Origin: Pseudomonas ceruminis
Lineage (GTDB): Bacteria; Pseudomonadota; Gammaproteobacteria; Pseudomonadales; Pseudomonadaceae
Direction: 5' to 3'
DNA: 64,000 bases
Assembly: GCF_021602025.1 (NCBI RefSeq)
Contig: NZ_BQHW01000013.1
Coordinates: 1 to 64,000, forward strand
Shown here: one piece after another, positions 50,624 to 59,103 of the stretch
How positions within the stretch are numbered: position 1 is the first letter of the stretch
Layout: each line of letters starts with the position of its first letter
Translations under genes and position numbers: made by a program
The notes under the pieces: generated by a model
Told to the model about the DNA's origin: nothing
What the model saw: only the letters and a program-made list of their open reading frames with translations
The model's database searches: none

Positions 50624-52140
50624 ATCGGGAAATTCTACCCGCGAAGCCGAGTTCGCTTGTACGGGTCATTACTCTGTCTTTCGCAGAATTACTCAATGCA
50701 AGCGATTGGCCGTTGGCATTGGACAGCTATCAGCGTGGTTTCGTCTGGGGGCCAGACAAGCTGACGCAACTGGTCAATGACCTAGCAACATATGCAGCAC
50801 AGGCGGATATCTCCCTGCCTTACTACATGGGTGGTGTACTGCTGCATCGTAATGCAAGCCAGTCGAAGCGGTTCATTATTGATGGTCAGCAGCGCATCAC
50901 CGCGCTCTCACTGTTGTACCACCGCTCTACCGGCAAGCTGCCAGTGGGGCAGGTACTCAGCTATTCGGGCCAATCCGCGCGACATATTGCTGAGGGATTG
51001 CAAGCATTGAAGCAAATGGAGGCGATTGCGCCGCAGATCATCGAAAGGCTGCGGCTGACAGTGATCGAAGTGGACAGCACTGACCTCGCTTTCACCTTCT
51101 TCGACACCCAAAACAACCGCGGGGTGCGCTTGGAGGCCACTGACCTGCTCAAGGCCTATCACCTGCGTGCGATCGACTACGCGCAAGGGAAGACTGAACT
51201 CAAGGCTGCACTGCAGCGGGACTGTGCAGAGCGCTGGGAGAGGCTGCAACGCCACCCGGCGGTGCTGAGCCCAGGTCAGGACTTCGCCCCTAACTTATTC
51301 AATCGTTTTCTCTGGCGTGCGCGGCGTTGGCGCGGATCGCACACGCCTGCGGGGAAGCACGAGCCGCTCCTGGCAGAATTCCAGCGCGACACTTGGCCCC
51401 ACGCCGCCGACAGCCGTAGCCGTATTGACAGCGTGCCGCTCTACGCGACCCGGCACAATCGGCTAGCGTCCTGCATGACGTTGGCGGGAGATGGTGATTA
51501 TGTGCTGCAGGGTAACCAGCTGCGAGTCGGGCAAAATCCTGCAAGCCTGCCTATCGCGTTGCGTCAGCCCATCCATGAAGGTGTAGGGTTCTTTCTATAC
51601 GCAGACAAGTACGCAGCGTTGCTGCAACGGCTAATGAATGATCCTGCGCCTTGTCCGCAGGTCAGTAGGTTCCGCACGATTTACAAACAGCTGCTGCGTA
51701 GTAACCAGGAGTACCTGCGCGAGATCTTCATGCTCTGTAGCCTGATGTATGTCGATCAGTTCGACATTGAGCAATTGACCGCTTTTGCCCTGCGCTTGGA
51801 GTTTTTGCTGGGCGCGATTCGCCTGGAGAAAAAACAGGTCAAGCAGGAAACCGCGGCCAATTTCTTCAGGCTGGCCGAGCTGAACCTATTGGATGTGATT
51901 GCCCAGAGTTACCACCCGAAGCAGGTGCTGGATTTCCTTCAGCACCGACAACAAGCGGTGGCGTCTTCGTATGCTAACGAAACGGTATCAGCAGGGCAGG
52001 GGGTGCAGGGGCGATACAAGAGGGCAGTCCTGGATTTCTATCAAGGGCAGTTGGACTCCGACTGCTCGACCCTTGCGGGTAAATCGCGATGGCTCGAAAC
52101 GTACTTGAAGGCTTGCCAGGAACATCGCCATGAGTATTGA
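50620..52140 (+). CDS. DUF262 domain protein (ParB-like fold, no DUF1524)
   Basis: 506-residue DUF262 protein. The N terminus has SYQRGFVWGPDKLTQLVNDL and the catalytic-type motif DGQQR at residues 88-92 (FIIDGQQRITALSLLYH), then DTQNNRGVRLEATDLLKAY, all typical of GmrS-like DUF262 domains that use nucleotides in type IV restriction. The C-terminal half is helical and has no HNH motif. The start is taken as TTG 50620, overlapping the upstream stop (TTGA) with GGGA 6 bases before; TTG 50608 is an alternative. It overlaps the next gene by 11 bases. Confidence 0.8.
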   Translation: MNREILPAKPSSLVRVITLSFAELLNASDWPLALDSYQRGFVWGPDKLTQLVNDLATYAAQADISLPYYMGGVLLHRNASQSKRFIIDGQQRITALSLLYHRSTGKLPVGQVLSYSGQSARHIAEGLQALKQMEAIAPQIIERLRLTVIEVDSTDLAFTFFDTQNNRGVRLEATDLLKAYHLRAIDYAQGKTELKAALQRDCAERWERLQRHPAVLSPGQDFAPNLFNRFLWRARRWRGSHTPAGKHEPLLAEFQRDTWPHAADSRSRIDSVPLYATRHNRLASCMTLAGDGDYVLQGNQLRVGQNPASLPIALRQPIHEGVGFFLYADKYAALLQRLMNDPAPCPQVSRFRTIYKQLLRSNQEYLREIFMLCSLMYVDQFDIEQLTAFALRLEFLLGAIRLEKKQVKQETAANFFRLAELNLLDVIAQSYHPKQVLDFLQHRQQAVASSYANETVSAGQGVQGRYKRAVLDFYQGQLDSDCSTLAGKSRWLETYLKACQEHRHEY

Positions 52141-54160
52141 TTCCCGTCTCTTCACCTTGGAACAGCTAGTTAATCAAGACGACGCGGCCTGGTGCTTCAA
52201 CGTGCCTATCTACCAGCGCCTGTACGTCTGGGGTGATGATCAGATCAAGACATTGCTGACCGATATGGCGAATGCCTTTGATCGGGGCGAAGACCAGTTT
52301 TTTCTGGGTGGTGCCCTGCTGGTCGAAAAAACCTCTGAGCAAGATCGCCTTAAGGGGCTGCGCCGCTTCGACCTAATCGATGGGCAGCAGCGCTTCACGA
52401 CGCTGTGGATGCTCAGCACGATCGCCATATGGAACCAAGTGATGGGCGACTTCAGCAGGGTAGTGCTGAAGGACAGCGTGATTCCACGCCTGCATTTCTC
52501 GATACGCGAGCAGGTGAACACCTTCCTTGCCAGCATGATGCCTGGCAAAAGTGGAGCAAGCCCAGAGATCCCGGATACTCAAAGCATGAGAGAAGCTCAG
52601 CAACTGATGGCCTCTTTCAAGCAGACCTACAAGCGTGCGGATGGCAAGCCTGTGGATGACGAATACCTCAAGGAGCTGGCTTCCTTCGTTTACCGCAAGG
52701 TTTCTCTCGTGCTCACACAGGTGCCTGAGGGGATGGACTTGAACAAGTTGTTTGAGGTCATCAACAACCGCGGGATCCAGCTTCAGCATCACGAAATTCT
52801 CAAGGCAAGGCTACTGCGCGACATCCCCGCCGAAAGTCGTTCCCGTTACGCAGCTTTGTGGAACGCTTGTGCCGACATGAGTGGCTTTGTCGAACGTAAT
52901 CTCTGCCAGGATACCCAGCTTGAGGCTCACCGTTTGGGTGATCTCTATAGCAAAGGGCAGTTGCTTCACGCAGTAGCTGTGCACGGGCTGCTGTCGCGAA
53001 GAGCTGAGGCTGCACAAGCGGAGTCTGCTGAACGACTGACCTTGGAGAACATCGTCAACGGTGCAGATTCCGAGTTTGACAATGGATACGCGACCATCGC
53101 GGCGGACGAAGGGGAGGCACCATGGGCGCGCAGTATCATTGGCTTCCCTTTGTTCCTTCTGCATGTGCTGCGTATCTGGTTGAAAGAGCAAGGGCAGCCG
53201 GATCTGCCCCGCGTGCTGGATCGGCACCTGCTTACCTTGTTCGAGGCCCATTTACTGCAGCCGGCGGAGCCCGCGCAGCGTACCGCGAGGGCACAAGGGT
53301 TCATCGACCTGCTTTGGCGTATGCGGGTGCTTTGGGATGAATACGTCATCAAGTGGGTCGATCAGGGGGATGACGAGGTTCATCATATTTGCCACACCTC
53401 GATCTCTGCCAATGATGACAAGCGTTACAACAATCGCAGCCGTGACAATGATCTGAAACAAGGCATGTCGTTACTGCAGAGCATGCTCTACCACTCCCAG
53501 GAGATCACCACCCATTATTGGTTGACTCCGTTCCTCTATTTCATCCACAAGCATGCGCAAACCGTGCGTGGCAGCGTGGAGGAGGTTGAGCGCTACTACG
53601 GCTTCCTGTGCCATTTGGATAACCAATTGCTCGGGGAAGTGACGAGCGATCCCTTGGTAGTGCGCACGCGGGCATTCATGAATGAGCCCTGGCGTACCGC
53701 CGCTGCGCTTCAATTCGAGGCAGTGTTGCCCTGCGATTACGGCGTCGACTTTGCCCATTACTGGTTCTACAAGTTGGACTTTGTGCTCTGGCATGAGCAG
53801 CATCGTGATCATGATGCATGGGGCAACTTCCGCTTCACAGCCAAGAACTCGGTGGAGCATATTTCGCCGCAGAATCCACAGGTGACCGATACCAATAAGG
53901 TCACCAACGCCTGGCTGAACCGCTTTGGCAATCTGGCGCTGGTCTCGCGCAGCATCAACTCCGAGTACAGCAATCTGCCATACAACGAAAAGCGCCAGCG
54001 ATTCCTCAACAAGCGAGCCCTTGAGAAGCGGCCAGACTCTTTGAAAATGGACTTGATATATTCGAATAGCGAATGGGGTGATGCGAAGGCAGAAGCGCAT
54101 CAAACTGCAATGCGGGAGGCAATGCGACGCCATTACCAAAGGGATTTCTGCAAAGACTAG
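52130..54160 (+). CDS. DUF262-DUF1524 (GmrSD-like) nuclease
   Basis: 676-residue fusion. DUF262 at the N terminus: VPIYQRLYVWGDDQIKTLLT, DGQQR at residues 84-88, FEVINNRGIQLQHHEILKAR. DUF1524 at the C terminus: SVEHISPQNPQ with His577, followed by WLNRFGNLALVSRSINSEYS and NLPYNEKRQ, the HNH-like nuclease signature. Such proteins are modification-dependent or phosphorothioation-dependent restriction enzymes (GmrSD, SspE). ATG 52130 overlaps the end of the first DUF262 gene. The paired DUF262 arrangement with an acidic protein is unusual. Confidence 0.87.
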   Translation: MSIDSRLFTLEQLVNQDDAAWCFNVPIYQRLYVWGDDQIKTLLTDMANAFDRGEDQFFLGGALLVEKTSEQDRLKGLRRFDLIDGQQRFTTLWMLSTIAIWNQVMGDFSRVVLKDSVIPRLHFSIREQVNTFLASMMPGKSGASPEIPDTQSMREAQQLMASFKQTYKRADGKPVDDEYLKELASFVYRKVSLVLTQVPEGMDLNKLFEVINNRGIQLQHHEILKARLLRDIPAESRSRYAALWNACADMSGFVERNLCQDTQLEAHRLGDLYSKGQLLHAVAVHGLLSRRAEAAQAESAERLTLENIVNGADSEFDNGYATIAADEGEAPWARSIIGFPLFLLHVLRIWLKEQGQPDLPRVLDRHLLTLFEAHLLQPAEPAQRTARAQGFIDLLWRMRVLWDEYVIKWVDQGDDEVHHICHTSISANDDKRYNNRSRDNDLKQGMSLLQSMLYHSQEITTHYWLTPFLYFIHKHAQTVRGSVEEVERYYGFLCHLDNQLLGEVTSDPLVVRTRAFMNEPWRTAAALQFEAVLPCDYGVDFAHYWFYKLDFVLWHEQHRDHDAWGNFRFTAKNSVEHISPQNPQVTDTNKVTNAWLNRFGNLALVSRSINSEYSNLPYNEKRQRFLNKRALEKRPDSLKMDLIYSNSEWGDAKAEAHQTAMREAMRRHYQRDFCKD

Positions 54161-54368
54161 CGGGTAGCGAAGGCTTGGGGTTTCAGCGAATCCCATGCCT
54201 TCATTCAGCCGCCTGCTTGTTAAGGCATGGAGCGCCCTCGACAAGCCTTTTCGGTCTCCCAAGTCAGGGGGCCATTAGTGGTTCCCGGCTTTACGACGGT
54301 TACGGCTCAGGCTAAGGTGATGGCATAAGGATATTATTCTCCGGCATTTTTTCCAAGGAAGGTTCTGG

Positions 54369-54456
54369 GGGCGCATTGATGCGCCCATTCCACTACGAGC
54401 TTGTAGTGCCCCAAAACGTGCTTGGCAAGGTGCTGTCGCTGTCCCCAGCGGGACAG
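54369..54456 (+). promoter_or_regulatory. Two hairpins in the 368-base region upstream of zorA
   Basis: GGGCGCA-TTGA-TGCGCCC at 54369-54386 and CTGTCCC-CAGC-GGGACAG at 54439-54456, each a perfect 7-bp stem with a 4-base loop. Neither has a T-run. They lie between the DUF262-DUF1524 nuclease gene and zorA and may be an operator, a leader structure or a weak terminator. No gene is supported in 54161-54528. Confidence 0.45.
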
Positions 54457-54528
54457 GCGATTGGCGCATCCGTGTGGGTAATGCGGTCTTGCTGAATATC
54501 AAAAAATGCTTAATTGAAGGCGGAAGGT

Positions 54529-56721
54529 ATGGATTTTTCGACGTTGTTGCACCTATGGGGTGCAGCAAGCTCTGAGCAGCTGATCGCACCCAAAATGGTT
54601 GTTGGTCTCGTTTTCATTCTTTGCGCTTGGTACTTCGTCCGTTACTTCTGTAGGTCATTCAAGCTTAGCGCCCAGCTGAAACGTTTGATTGTTAGCTTGC
54701 AGAATGTGAAAACTCTCGATCCACCTCTCCGGCGTTCTGAGCTGGAACGTCTGTTCAGTGGCAGCAGACTGGAGCATTCCTGGCGCGAGTATGCTGAAAC
54801 GCTGCACGATCAGTTCGAGCTCAAGGAGGGCGAACAGGTTCTTCTCCGATCACGAGCCACTGCCGGTGCTGCACATTTCTTCTCACCGCAAAGTGTGGTT
54901 GATACCCCGCTGGGGACCGAGTTCTACAAGCACCTACCGGGTATCTTGACCGGTATCGGGATCGTCGGAACCTTCTTCGGCCTGATGCTAGGTCTTCAGC
55001 ACTTCGACCCGAGCACGCCTGAACAGGTTAACGCCAGCGTCGATAAGCTGTTGAAAGACGTGCTGTTCGCTTTCATCGGCTCCTTCATTTCAATCATGGC
55101 CTCTATCGCCGTCACGCTTACTGAAAAGTGGCGCTTGGGACACTGCTACAAGCTGCTTGAGGCATTCAATGAAACCATCGACGGGCTTTTTGACAGCGGT
55201 GTCGGCGAGGAATACCTGGCCGAGCTGGTGCGATCAAGTGCTGAAAGCTCGGTGCAAACCCGTCAGTTGAAGGACAGCCTGGTATCCGATTTGCGGGAAA
55301 TGTTACAGAACCTGGTTGATACCCAAGTCCGTGAAAGCCTCAAATTGGCAGATACCTTGTCGACGACGTACCGCGACTCTGGGCAGCTGTTGGCCGACCA
55401 GGTGAGCGGTGCAATCGAGAACAGCCTCAAATCGCCGCTTGAAGCCATCGCGGGTGCCGTGCAGGCCGCCAGTGGAGATCAGTCCGGGCAGGTACAGAAT
55501 CTGCTTCAGGATGTTCTGGTTGCCTTCATGAACAAGCTGGAAGGTACGTTCGGCCAGCAGTTCAATGGCCTGCACGAGTTGATGGGCCAGACGGTTGCCG
55601 CCATGCAGTCGATGCAGCAGGGCTTCTCGACGCTGATCCAGGATATGCGTTCGGCTAGCGAGTCCTCGAATCAAAACAGTTCGACCATGATTGCCCAGCT
55701 ACTGGCCGATATGCAGGCCGGACAAAACGCCATGCAAGCCGGGATGAACGAGATGCTCGCCAATCTTCAGGCTTCGGTTACCCGTATTGGCAACGAAGGA
55801 GAGGGGGCTGGCGCGCGAATGGCCGAGCAACTGGAGAAGCTGTTCGCTCAAAGCGAGGCTCGCCAACAGGCAATGGCTGAGAATCTCCAGGCTTTTGTCG
55901 AGTCGATCAAGCAGAGCATCGGCCAAGGCCAGCAGGAAACCATGGCCAAGATTGCAGGCTCGGTCGAGGTGCTGGGGGAACAGCTCTCTGCAGTCTTCAA
56001 GCAACTGGAGCAGGGCCAGCAGCAGATGGATCAATCCACCCGTGCCGCCCAGGCTGACCTGCATCAAGGTACCCGCGAACTGGTGGGCGGCCTCGATGAG
56101 CAGGTCAAGGCGTTGCTGCAGACGGTTTCTGAGCAACAGAAATCTGCCCAGGACACGGTCAATGCATTGAGCGCCCAGACAGAGCAGCATCTGCACAGCA
56201 TGCAGCTAGGTGCGGACAAGATGCGGGCGGCGGCTGAGCGGTTTGAAACCGCCGGACAAAGCGTTGCGCGAGCCAGTGAGTCGACTGCAGGGCTGATGGG
56301 TACAGTCCAGGGCGCAGGAGCTGAGCTTGCACAGGCATCCCGTGAGCTGAATACCGTAGTTGCGGACTACCGGAACAATCGTGAAGCGCTCGCGAAAACG
56401 CTCGCGGTCATCGAAGGAGTAGTTGCCAGTGCTCAAGGGGAAGCCAGCGGTCGCAGTCAGTATCTCCAGGACCTGAAGGTTCAAAGCGAGCGGATGCAGG
56501 CACTTAACCGTGAAGTGTATGAATACCTCGAAAACATCAGTGGTGTGCTGGGTAACGGCTTCAAGGAATTCGGTGAAGGCATGGATCGGGCGTTGAGACA
56601 AACCCTGGGCAGCCTCGACACCGAGCTCGATAAAGCAGTCAAGAGCCTCGCTGGCGGTGTGGAAGGGGTCAAAGAAAGCCTCGAAGACTTCAGCGACATC
56701 ATGGAACGTATCAGGCGGTAG
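54529..56721 (+). CDS. zorA: Zorya type I protein ZorA (MotA-like motor with long tail)
   Basis: 730-residue ZorA. Membrane helices lie at about 22-40, 137-157 (GILTGIGIVGTFFGLMLGLQ) and 177-197 (VLFAFIGSFISIMASIAVTL), the MotA/ExbB-like channel. From about 220 to the end is a very long helical tail with many Gln/Ala/Ser heptads (MSEQ-type repeats such as ADMQAGQNAMQAGMNEMLAN), as in ZorA, where the tail projects into the cytoplasm and transmits phage sensing. ATG 54529 has AAGGCGG about 7 bases upstream. The order zorA-zorB-zorC-zorD identifies type I. Confidence 0.93.
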   Translation: MDFSTLLHLWGAASSEQLIAPKMVVGLVFILCAWYFVRYFCRSFKLSAQLKRLIVSLQNVKTLDPPLRRSELERLFSGSRLEHSWREYAETLHDQFELKEGEQVLLRSRATAGAAHFFSPQSVVDTPLGTEFYKHLPGILTGIGIVGTFFGLMLGLQHFDPSTPEQVNASVDKLLKDVLFAFIGSFISIMASIAVTLTEKWRLGHCYKLLEAFNETIDGLFDSGVGEEYLAELVRSSAESSVQTRQLKDSLVSDLREMLQNLVDTQVRESLKLADTLSTTYRDSGQLLADQVSGAIENSLKSPLEAIAGAVQAASGDQSGQVQNLLQDVLVAFMNKLEGTFGQQFNGLHELMGQTVAAMQSMQQGFSTLIQDMRSASESSNQNSSTMIAQLLADMQAGQNAMQAGMNEMLANLQASVTRIGNEGEGAGARMAEQLEKLFAQSEARQQAMAENLQAFVESIKQSIGQGQQETMAKIAGSVEVLGEQLSAVFKQLEQGQQQMDQSTRAAQADLHQGTRELVGGLDEQVKALLQTVSEQQKSAQDTVNALSAQTEQHLHSMQLGADKMRAAAERFETAGQSVARASESTAGLMGTVQGAGAELAQASRELNTVVADYRNNREALAKTLAVIEGVVASAQGEASGRSQYLQDLKVQSERMQALNREVYEYLENISGVLGNGFKEFGEGMDRALRQTLGSLDTELDKAVKSLAGGVEGVKESLEDFSDIMERIRR

Positions 56722-56734
56722 CGGAGGCTAGTCG

Positions 56735-57478
56735 ATGTTTGGTAAGCAAATGCCTTCGGCTGCCCGTTCAAAGGACGAGGGAGAGAAGCCTTTCTGGATT
56801 TCCTTCGCTGATTTGATGACCGCGATGATGATTCTGTTCCTCGTGGTCATGGTGGCGGCTTTGAGTTCTGTGACGCAGCGGATCAACCAGGCGGAACAGG
56901 GGGAGAAGCAGCGTAGCAAGGACATCAGCCAGATCTGCGAGCACCTGAGCCTCAAGGCGAAGACTGCCAGCAAGACCATCGTTGTGGACTGCAAGGACAA
57001 CCGAATCAGCTTCGGCGATGCTGGCCGTTTTGGGCATAACCAGTACGCGCTGAGCAACGATGGCCAATCGGCACTTCAGGAGGTCGTGCCGATGATTTTG
57101 GACGCGGCTAACAGTGAAGAGGGGCGCAAGTGGTTCAAACAGGTTGTGATCGAGGGATCGACCGACACCGATGGTTCCTACCTGTATAACTTGCACCTCT
57201 CACTGCAGCGTTCGGAGTGGGTGATGTGCAGCCTGCTCGATAGTCGTAGCCCGCTCCAGGTCGGATTGTCGCCGGAGCATCAACAGCAGATTAGATCGAT
57301 GTTTCTGGCGGGTGGTGTGTCGTTCAACAATGCAAAGGACACCAAGGAAGAAAGCCGGCGAGTGGAGTTGCGCATGCAGTTCTTTGGCTTGAAGGAGAAG
57401 GAGAGCAGTCTCAAGCCTGATGTGCCGGTGTTCACTAACACTGACGTGGAAAAATGTCAGTTGGCGATGAACCGATGA
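56735..57478 (+). CDS. zorB: Zorya type I protein ZorB (MotB/OmpA-like)
   Basis: 247-residue ZorB. One membrane helix (WISFADLMTAMMILFLVVMV) with Asp26 in FADLM, the position of the proton-carrying aspartate in MotB-like motors. The C-terminal OmpA-like peptidoglycan-binding domain contains FGHNQYALSNDGQSALQEVV, VIEGSTDTDGS and the closing SRRVELRMQF. Together with ZorA it forms the envelope motor. The gene begins 13 bases after zorA and overlaps zorC by 4 bases. Confidence 0.93.
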   Translation: MFGKQMPSAARSKDEGEKPFWISFADLMTAMMILFLVVMVAALSSVTQRINQAEQGEKQRSKDISQICEHLSLKAKTASKTIVVDCKDNRISFGDAGRFGHNQYALSNDGQSALQEVVPMILDAANSEEGRKWFKQVVIEGSTDTDGSYLYNLHLSLQRSEWVMCSLLDSRSPLQVGLSPEHQQQIRSMFLAGGVSFNNAKDTKEESRRVELRMQFFGLKEKESSLKPDVPVFTNTDVEKCQLAMNR

Positions 57479-59103
57479 CCAGCTCGATCGCGAGGCTTTC
57501 CGCTGCCATTAGCCACAGCCTGTCATCTCATCGCACGGTGCAGGCCCCAGAACCCTTGGAGCGTTTCCCTCGTCTGGCTGCTGCGGGAGTCGATCTTTAC
57601 GAGCGATTCGAGCGCGCTGAAAAGACCTTGCCGCCCCCCGAAGAAAAGCGCCGTGCTGCGATCAGCAAGTTTCGCAATGTGCTGCCACTCAACGCTTCAG
57701 AATGGCGCTTGGTGTTCGCCGGCCTTTCAGACAAGAGTGAGCGAGTCGGGCCGATACTGGACGATGACCAGCTTTACGCCCGCGTGCACGATGAAGTGCA
57801 TCAGCGTATCGAAAAGCGAAGTCTGAGCCGCCGGGACTGGTTGGCGCTGTGCTTCAGCTACTTTGGCTACGACGCTGCTACGCCTGCGCAGAACGCCAAT
57901 TGGTGCCTGCTGCGCGAAGATGTTCAGCTCGGTTTCGAATGTGTCATAGGCCAGCAGAAGCGCGTGAAGGAATGGGTGCAGATCGTTCAGCAACATCAGG
58001 AGCTCTTTTCCGAGCAGGCAGGTACCGCGCTGGGTGACCAGATGTTCAAGGGCGAGATTAGCGACCTTTCGGCATTGCAGACGATTGCGCAGATCCCGGA
58101 TAACAGCTGGCTGTGGCGCAGGATATTTACCGTACTGATTTCTCGCATTTTTATGTTGGATGACGCCGAGTTTTCTCAGCGCTTGGCCGACCTAGTCGAC
58201 ATTGGCCGACAGCACCCGCGGTACATGAACGACATTCTAAGTGCATGCCTGTCGCGTTACCACTTGGCAGCTTATCGAGAGAAGCCATCGTCGCTGCTCA
58301 AACAGCTCGCGCTCGACAATTGGGGTAGTCCGCAGATCCGCTCCAGACAAAACAGCTGGCTGCAGTATGTCGATAAAGATGTCTGTGCGATGGTTGTGGC
58401 GTGGTTTGCAAAGGAGGATCTGGAGCACTTCTTCAACCTGCTCAAAGGGGAGGCAGAAGTCGATCAATCCCGTCTGCATTATTGGCTGCGTTTTGCCAAC
58501 CAGATGAGTTACACCCGGATTGTCATGGGTTCGGATGCCTGGCATGACAGCGGGCGAGACTTCGTCCACTTCCGAGAGAAGAACAAGGGGCGCCTCAGCC
58601 GACTGGTAGGCGGACCCGGCCATAACAATGCCGTCATCATGCAGATCGGGAACTACTTTTTCGTGGAATTCTCCGGTACGGGTAATGCCTGCTATGTGTA
58701 TCAAGCAGACAAGTCGCCTTTTAACCCAGACAAGATGCAGCTCGAATTGGCGAGCGAGCTGAAGCAGCCTAATCGTGCACTGGATCGAATGCGGCATTCA
58801 CCTGCACCCAGCCGCCCGGACCGCATAGAGGGTTGGCTCAGCAAATTCGATTATGCCCTCGAGCAATGGGGTATTCGTGTACAGAGTCAGGCCGCAGCGG
58901 CAGGCTCAGCCAAACCGTTGCCTTTTGAAGACCAGGTCCGTGACGCTCTAAAGTCGGTCAAACACAAGATCTATGATCAGCGCGAGCGCGGCGGTGCATT
59001 TCAGGTCCAGCTTGATGATCATGACCCGGTCGCCGTAACTGCACTGCAGCGCCTGGGCTTCAGGCCCGTCAATAACCAGCCACTCCGGTTCTGGAGACAG
59101 TAA
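57475..59103 (+). CDS. zorC: Zorya type I protein ZorC (EH-signature)
   Basis: 542-residue ZorC. ATG 57475 overlaps the zorB stop (ATGA); a start at 57454 is less likely. The protein is soluble with a helical N-terminal half and a C-terminal domain including FVHFREKNKGRLSRLVGGPG and FFVEFSGTGNACYVYQ, the EH-signature-type region. ZorC is a DNA-binding cytosolic component of type I Zorya that acts with ZorD. Its last base overlaps the zorD start (TAATG). Confidence 0.9.
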   Translation: MTSSIARLSAAISHSLSSHRTVQAPEPLERFPRLAAAGVDLYERFERAEKTLPPPEEKRRAAISKFRNVLPLNASEWRLVFAGLSDKSERVGPILDDDQLYARVHDEVHQRIEKRSLSRRDWLALCFSYFGYDAATPAQNANWCLLREDVQLGFECVIGQQKRVKEWVQIVQQHQELFSEQAGTALGDQMFKGEISDLSALQTIAQIPDNSWLWRRIFTVLISRIFMLDDAEFSQRLADLVDIGRQHPRYMNDILSACLSRYHLAAYREKPSSLLKQLALDNWGSPQIRSRQNSWLQYVDKDVCAMVVAWFAKEDLEHFFNLLKGEAEVDQSRLHYWLRFANQMSYTRIVMGSDAWHDSGRDFVHFREKNKGRLSRLVGGPGHNNAVIMQIGNYFFVEFSGTGNACYVYQADKSPFNPDKMQLELASELKQPNRALDRMRHSPAPSRPDRIEGWLSKFDYALEQWGIRVQSQAAAAGSAKPLPFEDQVRDALKSVKHKIYDQRERGGAFQVQLDDHDPVAVTALQRLGFRPVNNQPLRFWRQ

